From a virus, in IMG/VR virus record IMGVR_UViG_3300031841_003833, positions 1-20,507 of that record: a stretch of DNA of 20,507 bases; one strand, given 5' to 3'. Within the stretch, counting starts at the first letter, position 1. Each line of letters opens with the position of its first letter. Position numbers and translations under genes: made by a program. Of this stretch, positions 1-6,179 are shown piece after piece. The notes beneath the pieces were generated by a model. That model worked only from the letters and a program-made list of their open reading frames with translations, had not been told where the DNA came from and made no database searches.

Positions 1-1185
1 TTCGTCGTAATAGACCTCAATGTGCTGAAGACCAGCATTTTGCACATTTTCGTGAAGTTCGTCATAATCAAAACCACCCGCAGGATTATCCTCGGTATCA
101 GATTGTGCGTCGGCATACATTTGCCCCCAAGTCTGGTCTGCTATGGCACTGAAAATTCCAGCAGCCTCATCATTATCGTATAAGGTTGTAGATCCAAGTT
201 CTGGTATCTCACTCACATCAACAGGGAGATCGTTGCCGTGTTTTTTGAGATAATCTACAATGCCTTTATAGACTTTTCTATTTATTCTCTGCTCTGGTCC
301 TCGGTCGTCTTCGTCCACATCCTCTCCAAGATATTCTTCAAGCTGAGATCCATTGCGGAAAACATCGGCAATATTATCAATATCAGAATCTTCTACAGCC
401 ATTCCCATATTTTTGATTGCGGGGGCGAGGATGTTGAAAAGAAGTACATTGCCCAACTCATACTCGGATGAATATCCATTGTCTGGAGTATCAAACCACT
501 CGTCAAACTCTCCGCTTTTATCAAATACAAGAGCAACCTTTTTGAACATGGAGTTTTCTGGTAAGTTCTTGTTGAGGACAAAATAGAAAGACTTTCCTTG
601 TCTTGTGTAGGAATCATAATAGTTTTGTGATCTCTCTGCTGAAATACACCACTTTGTCTTTCTACCAAAGAAGCAAGAGGATTCTTTTGTAAGAGGTCTA
701 ATAACAAAAAAGTCCTCATCGTCCTGCATAATAGTAGCACCACCAAGGGCAGCTTCCTTTTCCCTTTTCTTTTCCTCAGAACTAGACAAACCAAGATTAT
801 CAATAAAGCCTTCAAGTTCATCAAGAGACTTGAACTGGTTGATGTCGTTTGGGTATAAACTTTTACCAGCTTGCTTTCTATTTTTGTTCAGTTGGTTGAT
901 TCTTTGCTTGGCTTTGTGAAAGTCAGCAACAATAGGAACAATATCAAATATGCGTTCCCTTGCCAAGCCCGGAACACTATAAATGCCAGCACCAGAATCT
1001 TTCATTACCTTTGTCATCCACATCAAGTAAGCGTTTTTGTCTGATGGATCAGAAAGGGAAAGTTGCTTGATTATTTCTGGGTCTATCTCAGGAAACTTTT
1101 TCATAGTGTCCTGTAATCTGCCTTCAATAAGCAGTTCTTCATTTAGGAAGCTATTCCATTTGCTTAGATCATTATAAAAATTCAT
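1..1185 (-). CDS. Large phage protein with TKWC motif, 3' end cut by window edge
   Basis: This reading frame is open for 395 codons from the ATG at 1185 to the left edge, so the C-terminus lies outside the window. The N-terminal 150 residues are helical and charged. A conserved-looking core follows around residues 160-240: an I-R-P-L-T segment, then FGRKTKWCISAE (TKWC at about 177-180), YYDSYTRQGKSFYFV, and a beta-rich KVALVFDKSGEFDEWFDTPDNG stretch. An FG..TKWC...Y...G..(F/Y)(Y/F) pattern recurs in uncharacterised proteins of many large phages; I know of no assigned activity. An acidic region (GEDVDEDDRG) follows near 288-297. The start overlaps the upstream stop by one base (TGATG), so translation is probably coupled. 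The family is recognised only by motif and the function is unknown. Confidence 0.85.
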   Translation of the reverse strand, partial: MNFYNDLSKWNSFLNEELLIEGRLQDTMKKFPEIDPEIIKQLSLSDPSDKNAYLMWMTKVMKDSGAGIYSVPGLARERIFDIVPIVADFHKAKQRINQLNKNRKQAGKSLYPNDINQFKSLDELEGFIDNLGLSSSEEKKREKEAALGGATIMQDDEDFFVIRPLTKESSCFFGRKTKWCISAERSQNYYDSYTRQGKSFYFVLNKNLPENSMFKKVALVFDKSGEFDEWFDTPDNGYSSEYELGNVLLFNILAPAIKNMGMAVEDSDIDNIADVFRNGSQLEEYLGEDVDEDDRGPEQRINRKVYKGIVDYLKKHGNDLPVDVSEIPELGSTTLYDNDEAAGIFSAIADQTWGQMYADAQSDTEDNPAGGFDYDELHENVQNAGLQHIEVYYDE

Positions 1186-1535
1186 CACTCTCCCTCGCTT
1201 TCTGATACTGCATATTGTGCTCTAACCTTTTCACCGGCTGAAGCTCCTGCTGTCTTTGCAGGCGTCATTGTATAATTTAATACCTTTAGCTGAGATATTA
1301 TCTCTCTCAACAGAGCGATCATTTGCTCGTCGGTGGAAAGATCCTCGGCCTCATAGTCGGTGTAAGTCGGTATGACATTCTGCTTCTCTTCGCCTTCTGC
1401 CTTGATACAGTTTCTATATGTCTTACCATACATTTTCTTTGTTTTTCGGGTTGGATGCGTCTTATATCCTTTTTGACAGCGCTCTTCTAGTTGTTCTCTT
1501 ATCATTTGCCTAAAAGCTTCTCTCATGTTTTTCAT
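1185..1535 (-). CDS. Conserved small phage protein, function unknown
   Basis: The protein has 116 residues. The N-terminal half is strongly basic (KNMREAFRQMIREQLEERCQ, then KTHPTRKTKKMYGKTYRNCIKAE), and the second half is acidic and polar with a short amphipathic helix (MIALLREIISQLKVLNY). The TRKTKKMYGKTYRNC pattern resembles short lysine-rich segments I associate with uncharacterised structural or core proteins of marine phages, but no function can be assigned. It overlaps the upstream secreted protein by 4 bases (ATGA) and the downstream TKWC protein by one base, so the three are probably translated as a unit. Confidence 0.75.
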   Translation of the reverse strand: MKNMREAFRQMIREQLEERCQKGYKTHPTRKTKKMYGKTYRNCIKAEGEEKQNVIPTYTDYEAEDLSTDEQMIALLREIISQLKVLNYTMTPAKTAGASAGEKVRAQYAVSESEGE

Positions 1536-1795
1536 TTAAATGTTCGCTCCTCAGATGTTTTCAATAAGTCGGGAATAAATGATTTTTTAAGCTTGAGCAG
1601 TCTATCAAATTTTACTTTCTTTTTGCTGTCGGTGTAAAGGGCTGTTGGCTTTTTTATTTCACCATCAATAACTTGTTCTCCAAAGTCATAGAATTTAGAT
1701 TTTGGTTTAGACTGACCCGCCGCTTCTGATTGCGCCATAAAAAAGAAAATAAATGCAATCAAAACAGATAATATTATTATTGAAATCTTTCTCAT
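1532..1795 (-). CDS. Small secreted or membrane-anchored protein
   Basis: I place the start at the ATG at 1795, giving 87 residues. The same frame can be extended to 1882, but that extension runs back through an intrinsic terminator. From 1795 the protein begins with a textbook signal peptide: MRK, a hydrophobic stretch of about 17 residues (ISIIILSVLIAFIFFFM), then AQSEAAG with a plausible signal peptidase I site after SEA. The mature part is about 60 residues, lysine-rich, with a F-Y-D-F-G-E-Q-V-I-D-G-E motif followed by KFDRLLKLKKSFIPDLLKT. That arrangement faintly recalls small exported proteins of Myxococcota-type bacteria, which would hint at acquisition from the host; this is memory-based and tentative. 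It overlaps the next gene by 4 bases. Confidence 0.7.
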   Translation of the reverse strand: MRKISIIILSVLIAFIFFFMAQSEAAGQSKPKSKFYDFGEQVIDGEIKKPTALYTDSKKKVKFDRLLKLKKSFIPDLLKTSEERTFK

Positions 1796-1810
1796 AGTAG
1801 GGTAAATAGT
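1796..1810 (-). promoter_or_regulatory. ACTATTTA-type element upstream of the secreted protein
   Basis: On the minus strand, bases 1810-1801 read ACTATTTACC, ending five bases before the ATG at 1795. Closely similar elements sit upstream of three other genes. No sigma-70 -35 box is visible here. The element follows directly after the hsp20 terminator, where a fresh promoter would be expected. At this distance from the ATG a -10-like element would give a leaderless transcript. The promoter role is inferred. Confidence 0.3.
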
Positions 1811-1822
1811 TCTTTTTAATAC

Positions 1823-1854
1823 AAAAAGAGCGTTAAAGTTTCCCCTAACGCTCT
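1823..1854 (-). terminator. Intrinsic terminator downstream of hsp20
   Basis: Read on the minus strand there is a 9-bp perfect stem, AGAGCGTTA (1854-1846) paired with TAACGCTCT (1835-1827), a 10-base loop GGGGAAACTT, and an immediate run of T (1827-1823). It lies 20 bases after the hsp20 stop codon. This is the only convincing Rho-independent terminator I found in the window, and it separates the hsp20 unit from the secreted-protein unit. Confidence 0.88.
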
Positions 1855-1874
1855 CTTCTTTAGCTGTGTAAAAA

Positions 1875-2270
1875 CTAGGCAACTGTGACGGTCGTTGTCT
1901 TAGGAATAACTTCCTCTGGCTTTGGCACCGTTACACGCAAAATTCCTTGCTTGTAGTCAGCGGCTACACCTTCGGCTGCTGTCCCTTCAGGCAACGTCCA
2001 AGTTTTGGTAAAAGATGAAGTTCCAAATTCTGTGACCGTTTTCTCGGTACTCACAGTCAGAACCCCATCAGTAACTGTAATAGAAAAATCCTCTTTGTCC
2101 AATCCCGGCGCAGCTACTGAAATAATATATTTATCACTCTCATTGGACACATGGGTGTTTGTTGAAAGTGTTCTCTTGATTGGGGTTGTTGCCGTCGCAA
2201 AGAATGGATCAAAGAGGGAGTCAAAAAGACTATGTGTTGGAAAAGTATTTGTTCTAATCAATGTGCTCAT
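1875..2270 (-). CDS. hsp20: Small heat-shock protein, Hsp20/alpha-crystallin family
   Basis: The protein has 131 residues, a usual length for the family. After an N-terminal region rich in Phe (LFDSLFDPFF) comes the alpha-crystallin domain (about residues 40-118): KYIISVAAPGLDKEDFSITV, GVLTVSTEK, then the hallmark end of the domain, ADYKQGILRVTVPKPE. A short polar/valine tail follows. Family members are ATP-independent holdases that keep unfolding proteins soluble; versions are common in marine myophages. The gene has its own sigma-70 promoter, a leader of about 52 bases, a good ribosome-binding site (AAGGAG), and a terminator just after the stop, so it is probably expressed as a single-gene unit. 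The family call is firm; its clients are unknown. Confidence 0.95.
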   Translation of the reverse strand: MSTLIRTNTFPTHSLFDSLFDPFFATATTPIKRTLSTNTHVSNESDKYIISVAAPGLDKEDFSITVTDGVLTVSTEKTVTEFGTSSFTKTWTLPEGTAAEGVAADYKQGILRVTVPKPEEVIPKTTTVTVA

Positions 2271-2296
2271 TTATATTATCTCCTTATAAAGTTATG

Positions 2297-2313
2297 GGCA
2301 GTTTTTATCTGCC
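2297..2313 (-). promoter_or_regulatory. Short hairpin in the hsp20 leader
   Basis: In the predicted hsp20 leader a 5-bp stem GGCAG/CTGCC encloses a 7-base A-rich loop (ATAAAAA). It lies about 16 bases upstream of the AAGGAG site and does not itself cover it. It could stabilise the 5' end of the mRNA or form part of a larger temperature-sensitive fold. Function is speculative. Confidence 0.3.
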
Positions 2314-2328
2314 ATTGATTATAGGCAT

Positions 2329-2356
2329 AATATATACATGCATTTTTACTTGTCAA
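2329..2356 (-). promoter_or_regulatory. Sigma-70 promoter of hsp20
   Basis: On the minus strand a perfect -35 TTGACA (2356-2351), a 16-base spacer and a -10 TATATT (2334-2329) predict a start near 2322. The -35 box is preceded by CCC and lies five bases after the stop codon of the cupin gene. The same CTTGACAA core occurs at three other promoters in the window. Confidence 0.8.
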
Positions 2357-2360
2357 GGGC

Positions 2361-2711
2361 CTACCTTGAATATTTATCTTCTAATCTCACAACATCGTCA
2401 ATCTCTGGTGAACTGACTTCAGCCAACTTTACATTGGTGGTGGTTGCGATAAACCTGTGGACTGTTCCGGGCTTGACATGGTAGGTTGAGCCTTCGCCAA
2501 GATACATTCTTTGGAAACCTGTTTCTTCTGGTCTGCCGATCTCAAGGCAAAGGACGCCTTCAAGCACACAGATAGTTTCTTCTTTTACCTCGTGGTATTG
2601 ACGGGAAAGCATTTCACCTGCATTGATATACAGGAACTTGCCTAAATATTTATCTGTCTCCCCCCAGATTTCTTCTTTGCCCCAAGGCTTCTCAACTGTT
2701 CTCAACTCCAT
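2361..2711 (-). CDS. Cupin protein related to mannose-6-phosphate isomerase type II C-terminal domain
   Basis: The 116-residue protein is a single-domain cupin. It opens with VEKPWGKEEIW, followed by a metal-site segment SRQYHEVKEE (His40, Glu44/45), the turn VLEGVLCLEIG, the second cupin motif HVKPGTVHRF (His85) and an ending EVSSPEIDDVVRLEDKYSR. The PWG opening and the S-P-E-(I/L)-D-D-V-V-R-L-E-D-Y-R ending are hallmarks of the isomerase domain of GDP-mannose pyrophosphorylase/phosphomannose isomerase proteins. Here the domain stands alone without the nucleotidyltransferase half, so it may act on a sugar phosphate or simply bind one. The start overlaps the SET gene end by 10 bases. Its ribosome-binding site (AGGAGA) sits unusually close to the ATG. 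Confidence 0.85.
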   Translation of the reverse strand: MELRTVEKPWGKEEIWGETDKYLGKFLYINAGEMLSRQYHEVKEETICVLEGVLCLEIGRPEETGFQRMYLGEGSTYHVKPGTVHRFIATTTNVKLAEVSSPEIDDVVRLEDKYSR

Positions 2712-3022
2712 TCTCCTGTTTTGATTGGTGTTTCATAGGAAGGCAGCCAATAAAATACTGTAAGCTCTTGCCCCTCTTCTATGTTTCTCAGGGCTACAAC
2801 CCAAATTTCTCTGTCTCTTAGTTGTGCTTGACAATTAGGTGTAAGCGAATGGTTTATGAAACCACCAAGTGGAGTTCTCAGCCATCCGTCTGGCTGTCCA
2901 GCGTATCTAACATGACCAAGACCAATGACAGTTCCGGCAGGTATAAGGTGATTGGCAACCAGCCCCATACCTTCTAAGCCTTCAGTTATCTTTACGCTTG
3001 GCGGCAGAGGTCTATAGTTCAC
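2702..3022 (-). CDS. Single-domain SET protein, putative protein lysine methyltransferase
   Basis: I choose the GTG at 3022, giving 106 residues. An upstream ATG at 3169 would add 49 basic residues that overlap the preceding gene deeply and show no SET homology. The SET signature is clear: GLEGMGLVANHLIPAGTVI near residues 15-33, the GGFINHSLTPNC motif (N57-H58-S59, N63-C64) for S-adenosylmethionine binding, and NIEEGQELTVFYWL (about 80-93). No pre-SET or post-SET zinc cluster is present, so this is a minimal SET domain. Such proteins methylate lysines; in a phage the target could be a host or virion protein. It overlaps the upstream gene by 11 bases and the cupin by 10. The fold call is good, the substrate unknown. 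Confidence 0.8.
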   Translation of the reverse strand: MNYRPLPPSVKITEGLEGMGLVANHLIPAGTVIGLGHVRYAGQPDGWLRTPLGGFINHSLTPNCQAQLRDREIWVVALRNIEEGQELTVFYWLPSYETPIKTGEWS

Positions 3023-3410
3023 TAGTTTCTTCTTCCTCTTGCGCTGGTTTAGTAAGAACAGAGCCGTCGTCCCTGTAATGAACTTGTTCTCCATCCTCGT
3101 AAGTAATAATCGTTTCGTTGCCCGGATGGGGCTTGATATGAACCGTGGCAAAGTCGCTGATACTATCAAAGATTGCTATGGAACCTCTTGGTGCTGGGTA
3201 AAGCCAATGAACAACGCACTGACCTGTTGCCAGAGTAATACCCTCGATCACAATACCAGTGCCAGATACGCCGCTTTCGTCATTGATGCGGCAGACTGTA
3301 AAAGTTCTAATGCCTTGCGGAGCCAACTTCGCTGGCTTCTTTGGCTTGAGATCTACCTCTGGGGTTTCTTGTGTTTCCTCAAGGTTTTTATGTTCTTCTG
3401 CTTGAAACAT
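3012..3410 (-). CDS. Unknown protein with SGVSGTG domain
   Basis: The 132-residue protein has charged, low-complexity ends and a folded core at about residues 35-105: FTVCRINDESGVSGTGIVIEG, then GQCVVHWLYP, SIAIFDSISDFATVHIKPHPGNETII. The pattern CR..D.SG.SGTG..(A/I)EG....G..V..W with a following H..H.G.T recurs in short uncharacterised phage proteins. It is probably a small beta-barrel. The ribosome-binding site is good (AGAGGAAAATAAA before ATG). The tail is glutamate-rich and overlaps the start of the SET gene. Confidence 0.75.
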   Translation of the reverse strand: MFQAEEHKNLEETQETPEVDLKPKKPAKLAPQGIRTFTVCRINDESGVSGTGIVIEGITLATGQCVVHWLYPAPRGSIAIFDSISDFATVHIKPHPGNETIITYEDGEQVHYRDDGSVLTKPAQEEEETSEL

Positions 3411-3411
3411 T

Positions 3412-4326
3412 TTATTTTCCTCTCTGCGTTGGATAAGGCAAGGAGACTTTCCGTGGGCTGTTTTTTTTGAACGCTTCTTTCAATAGCTTTGTCTCCTTTT
3501 TACCTCTGCCCAAAATATAAACATATTTATGTTTTGCTGGGACTTTTCTTGATTTGCAACTTTGCCTATATATTTCCTCTTGTTTTTTAATTGCGTTTTT
3601 TACGTCGGGTGGAATGACGTTCCAGTCCGGGGAATACTTCTTCATCCAGCCTTTCCAACGCTCTTTACTTATACCAATTTTCTCTGCGTATTTATAGTAA
3701 TTAGATTTTTTTCTGAACTCTCGACTGCTAAACCAGCCTTTCTGTGGATTTTTTGGATCAAAATATTGCTTATCTGTGCCACTTGTTTGCCCTAAGTATG
3801 TGAAGTTACAGGCTTGATAAATAGTGCCTAGCTCTTTTGCTTCAGGGTCAGAATATGCGGTAAAAAACCGAAAATCTGTGTTTTCTACCATCCATCGGAT
3901 AGAAGACATAATCAGCCAAGAGCCGAGGTTCTTTGGTCCCCAAGAGATACAAGCACCACGAGAGATTAGTTTTTCTTTGTCTTTGTTTTCTTTTCCCAAA
4001 AGGTTTGAAAAGGCATTCGGGGTTGCCATAATGATAGTGCCTGCCAGAGTTCCATTCTTTTTTAGCCTCGCTGTAAATCTATGTGTTGGTCGGTTGGGAA
4101 GTTTAGCAAGCCACTCGTGTCGCTCGATAAACTCCTTTACCTCTTTACATAGTTCCTTCTGGTCGCTGGATACATACTCAAACACAAAGTCACTTGTTCG
4201 TAACTTTGCAGCACCTGCCTCCGTCAAATTAGCCATGATGAGGTCTCTTTCTCGATTCACGTCAGCAACGTGTGCTTGCCAGCATTTGTTGCCTTTGTAA
4301 TCCTTAAATCTTTCGTGAGCATTCAT
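3412..4326 (-). CDS. Mom-like GNAT-fold protein, possible DNA-modification enzyme
   Basis: The protein has 304 residues. A central domain resembles the acetyltransferase-fold family that includes phage Mu Mom: THRFTARLKKNGTLAGTIIM (about 81-100), ISRGACISWGPKNLGSWLIM (121-140), then FFTAYSDPEAKELGTIYQACNFTYLGQT (about 154-181). The YSD.EA.E.GTIYQACNF.Y.GQ motif is the strongest marker. Mu Mom converts adenine to a carbamoylmethyl-type derivative, shielding DNA from restriction. The C-terminal third is lysine/tryptophan-rich and ends with KHKYVYILGRGKKE and a PYP motif, as in the phage members I recall. It overlaps the upstream gene as TAATG. Family relation to Mom is moderately sure; the DNA-modifying role here is inference, and another GNAT substrate is possible. 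Confidence 0.75.
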   Translation of the reverse strand: MNAHERFKDYKGNKCWQAHVADVNRERDLIMANLTEAGAAKLRTSDFVFEYVSSDQKELCKEVKEFIERHEWLAKLPNRPTHRFTARLKKNGTLAGTIIMATPNAFSNLLGKENKDKEKLISRGACISWGPKNLGSWLIMSSIRWMVENTDFRFFTAYSDPEAKELGTIYQACNFTYLGQTSGTDKQYFDPKNPQKGWFSSREFRKKSNYYKYAEKIGISKERWKGWMKKYSPDWNVIPPDVKNAIKKQEEIYRQSCKSRKVPAKHKYVYILGRGKKETKLLKEAFKKNSPRKVSLPYPTQRGK

Positions 4327-4688
4327 TAGTGTACCGTAAAGTTTATGTTATATTGACTTAGTTCTGCTTTTACCATTTCCACAGTGCTAACAAGCATATG
4401 AAGTGCTTTTACCTCTAGTTGTTCTACCACATAACCATAACTGTTTTCTTTTTCGCTAAACCTTTTTTCTTTGGTTAGTTCAATGTTTGTAACAGCCTCA
4501 TACATCGCTCTATTACAAATAAAAAACTCACAAAGTTTAGCAAAAATAATATCATTCACAATAATACTGTTCGTCTCATACTTTTTTATTAGATGAGTCG
4601 ATAGTTTTTCATTGACAAGGGATTCTTCAATAAGGTTAGCTGCCCTTTTTTCGCTGAAAATGAAAAGTTTTTGACCTTTATTGCTCAA
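4326..4688 (-). CDS. Small helical protein, function unknown
   Basis: The 120-residue protein looks almost wholly helical, with heptad-like spacing (EESLVNEKLSTHLIKKYE; EVKALHMLVSTVEMVKAEL). I do not recognise it. The frame opens at a TTG at 4688 that overlaps the stop of the upstream gene (TTGA); no ATG lies near the 5' end, so a TTG start with translational coupling is the best reading. Its stop overlaps the start of the Mom-like gene, so it may be co-translated with it. Confidence 0.65.
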   Translation of the reverse strand: MSNKGQKLFIFSEKRAANLIEESLVNEKLSTHLIKKYETNSIIVNDIIFAKLCEFFICNRAMYEAVTNIELTKEKRFSEKENSYGYVVEQLEVKALHMLVSTVEMVKAELSQYNINFTVH

Positions 4689-5146
4689 CGTTTTGCACCC
4701 TCACCCCAAAAATATTTACTCTTTTGCTTATCAGTAATCAAAATAACCTGTGCGGTGTTGTCACCCAGTTTACAAATCTTGTGAAGTCGTAACCTACCAT
4801 ACAAAGGTTTCGTTTGCTTTTTGGCATACTTTTTGCGTGGAGGTGCTAAGTTCAAATAATTCACACATCCTTGCAGAACTTGCTCCTTTGTAAGTCCTTG
4901 TTTTCCATATTCATCAAAATCAACTTTTATACTGGTCACAACTGCCCAGTTCTTTATCCAAAGTTGTGGAACTCCGGGAAAGAATGAACCGTGGTAGCTG
5001 CCAAACCTCTGTTCTCCCGTATCAAGAGTCTGTTGATTCCACTGTGGGCGTGGAATTAGTTGACACGGAATCGTGCGATTCGTTGCTGCTTGTTGAATCG
5101 TCTTCTTTTCCATCTTCTCTTGTGCTTTCCTGAATCTCTTCAGCAT
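4685..5146 (-). CDS. Unknown basic protein whose 5' end overlaps the glutaredoxin gene
   Basis: The 153-residue protein is basic (KYAKKQTKPLYGRLRLHK) with tryptophans and a central beta-like segment (QLWIKNWAVVTSIKVDFDE). I do not recognise it. The start is well supported: a near-perfect ribosome-binding site AAAGGAGGT lies six bases before the ATG at 5146, inside the glutaredoxin reading frame. The first 125 bases therefore code in two frames. The overlapping part gives a lysine/glutamine-rich N-terminus here and a Ser/Thr/Asp/Glu-rich tail on glutaredoxin. Confidence 0.75.
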   Translation of the reverse strand: MLKRFRKAQEKMEKKTIQQAATNRTIPCQLIPRPQWNQQTLDTGEQRFGSYHGSFFPGVPQLWIKNWAVVTSIKVDFDEYGKQGLTKEQVLQGCVNYLNLAPPRKKYAKKQTKPLYGRLRLHKICKLGDNTAQVILITDKQKSKYFWGEGAKR

Positions 5147-5381
5147 TAAAGACCTCCTTTAGATCTGAGCATCCTCCGATAAAATTATACTTTTCGCCTT
5201 CTGCGACTTCAAAAATAATTGGCACAGTTGTGTGCCCTGTCTTTTCTTTGAGCCTGTCTAGAACGTTTGGAGCTTTATCTAGAAGCGTAACAACGTGTTC
5301 TATTTTTTGGCTTTTTAGCAACTCTTTTGCTTCTTTGCAAAAAGGGCAGCGACTCTTTACAAAAAGATGGTAATAATTCAT
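5022..5381 (-). CDS. grx: Glutaredoxin with an extended acidic tail
   Basis: The protein has 119 residues, of which the first 82 or so are a complete dithiol glutaredoxin: YYHLFVKSRCPFCKEAKELL with the CPFC active site (Cys13, Cys16), the cis-proline motif TTVPIIF, and the glutathione-site GGCSDL. It would use glutathione to reduce disulfides, for example in a ribonucleotide reductase not seen in this window. Residues 83-119 form a low-complexity Ser/Thr/Glu/Asp tail with no counterpart in normal glutaredoxins. That tail is encoded by the same bases as the N-terminus of the next gene. The gene follows its upstream neighbour by one base. Confidence 0.92.
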   Translation of the reverse strand: MNYYHLFVKSRCPFCKEAKELLKSQKIEHVVTLLDKAPNVLDRLKEKTGHTTVPIIFEVAEGEKYNFIGGCSDLKEVFNAEEIQESTREDGKEDDSTSSNESHDSVSTNSTPTVESTDS

Positions 5382-5382
5382 T

Positions 5383-5679
5383 CTATCCTCTTAGAACTTG
5401 TTTTTCTTTGCGCCCCAGTTTATCTTCAATTGAGGACGGAGATCCAACAACAATAATATCCAAACCAAGTTGTCCTCTACTCATATGCACACGAGTAAAC
5501 TCTTGCCTGCTATCTAAACCCTCTGGCAAAACTCCCTCTTGAAGCAGTCTACCATAGTTTGGTTCAGAACGCAAGCAAACAACGTGGTCTGGGTTTACAA
5601 AAACTTCTCGCACCGAATATCTTTTGGCTTCTTGTGTAAACTTTTTATTTTCAAAAACTTCTACTAACTTAATAATCAT
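5383..5679 (-). CDS. Conserved small phage protein, function unknown
   Basis: The 98-residue protein has a beta-strand-rich opening (MIIKLVEVFENKK), then KRYSVREVFVNPDHVVCLRSEP, a middle PEGLDSRQEFTRVHMSRGQ and an ending IIVVGSPSSIEDKLG followed by QVLRG. The YSVREVFVNP.HVV pattern and the GSP..IE.KLG ending look like a compact beta-fold kept under selection. I know no function for it. A good ribosome-binding site (AGGAG) precedes the ATG, nine bases after the upstream stop. Confidence 0.7.
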   Translation of the reverse strand: MIIKLVEVFENKKFTQEAKRYSVREVFVNPDHVVCLRSEPNYGRLLQEGVLPEGLDSRQEFTRVHMSRGQLGLDIIVVGSPSSIEDKLGRKEKQVLRG

Positions 5680-5688
5680 TTCTTACTC

Positions 5689-5889
5689 CTATTCATACAA
5701 ACAACTTTTAGGCACCGACCATGTTGCACCTCGGTAAAGCACCTCATAATAAACTTCATCTCTCTCGCCAATAATAAAAACGTGTTGTGGTTCTTTAGGA
5801 TAACACCACTGCTTTACTGTGCCACTACTACCATCAAAACTTAGCAACGCTGTATTGCTGGGTAGCCAAGCTAAATCACCCGGACTCAT
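5689..5889 (-). CDS. Small SH3-like beta-barrel protein, function unknown
   Basis: The protein has only 66 residues. It begins MSPGDLAWLPSNTALLSF and continues with FIIGERDEVYYEVLYRG and WSVPKSCLYE. The P-G-D-L-(A/V)-W-(L/I)-P opening and the closing W.V....LYE are typical of short SH3-like barrels in phages, a class without assigned role. Its start overlaps the end of the 98-aa gene by 14 bases. Confidence 0.7.
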   Translation of the reverse strand: MSPGDLAWLPSNTALLSFDGSSGTVKQWCYPKEPQHVFIIGERDEVYYEVLYRGATWSVPKSCLYE

Positions 5890-6172
5890 CTTGCACCTCC
5901 TCTTCTTCTGTCATGACATCAAGTCTTGCTTTTTCGTAATTAGCCAACAAATTGACATAATCTGCCAACTGCATGTCATATTTCATCAATGATTGACGAA
6001 AGGTTTGGAGTTTACTGATTACCTCTACTAGGTTGTTTGGGTTGATATTCTTGATTGGGCGTACCACATCCGTGGCTTCGAGGAGCAACTCTCCCACAGT
6101 GTTTTGGGCTAGCTCTGAGACTTTTTCTGGGAGTTCATCAAAGTCAATTGTGTAACTTATTTTTACTTTCAT
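5876..6172 (-). CDS. Small acidic helical protein, probably leaderless mRNA
   Basis: The 98-residue protein starts with a beta segment (MKVKISYTIDFDELP) followed by long helices (SELAQNTVGELLLEA; LQTFRQSLMKYDMQLADYVNLL) and an acidic end (TEEEEVQDESG). I do not recognise the family. No ribosome-binding site precedes the ATG. The promoter -10 box ends only seven bases upstream, so transcription should begin at or within two bases of the start codon. It heads the run of genes leading to glutaredoxin and the Mom-like protein. Confidence 0.72.
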   Translation of the reverse strand: MKVKISYTIDFDELPEKVSELAQNTVGELLLEATDVVRPIKNINPNNLVEVISKLQTFRQSLMKYDMQLADYVNLLANYEKARLDVMTEEEEVQDESG

Positions 6173-6179
6173 AATAGCA

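Noticed and set aside
393-824. Minus-strand open frame of 143 codons inside the left-edge gene
   Set aside because: It is out of frame with the 395-codon open frame from 1185, has a low-complexity Leu/Lys-rich translation, and no ribosome-binding site.
1796-1882. Extended start for the secreted protein at 1882
   Set aside because: The extension would be translated through the hsp20 terminator and would bury the signal peptide 29 residues in; the ATG at 1795 fits far better.
3023-3169. Extended ATG start for the SET protein at 3169
   Set aside because: The extra 49 residues overlap the preceding gene and show no SET similarity; the GTG at 3022 sits just before the conserved part.
4610-4620. 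TTGACAAGG on the plus strand as a promoter
   Set aside because: It lies inside a coding region on the wrong strand and has no matching -10 box or downstream plus-strand gene.
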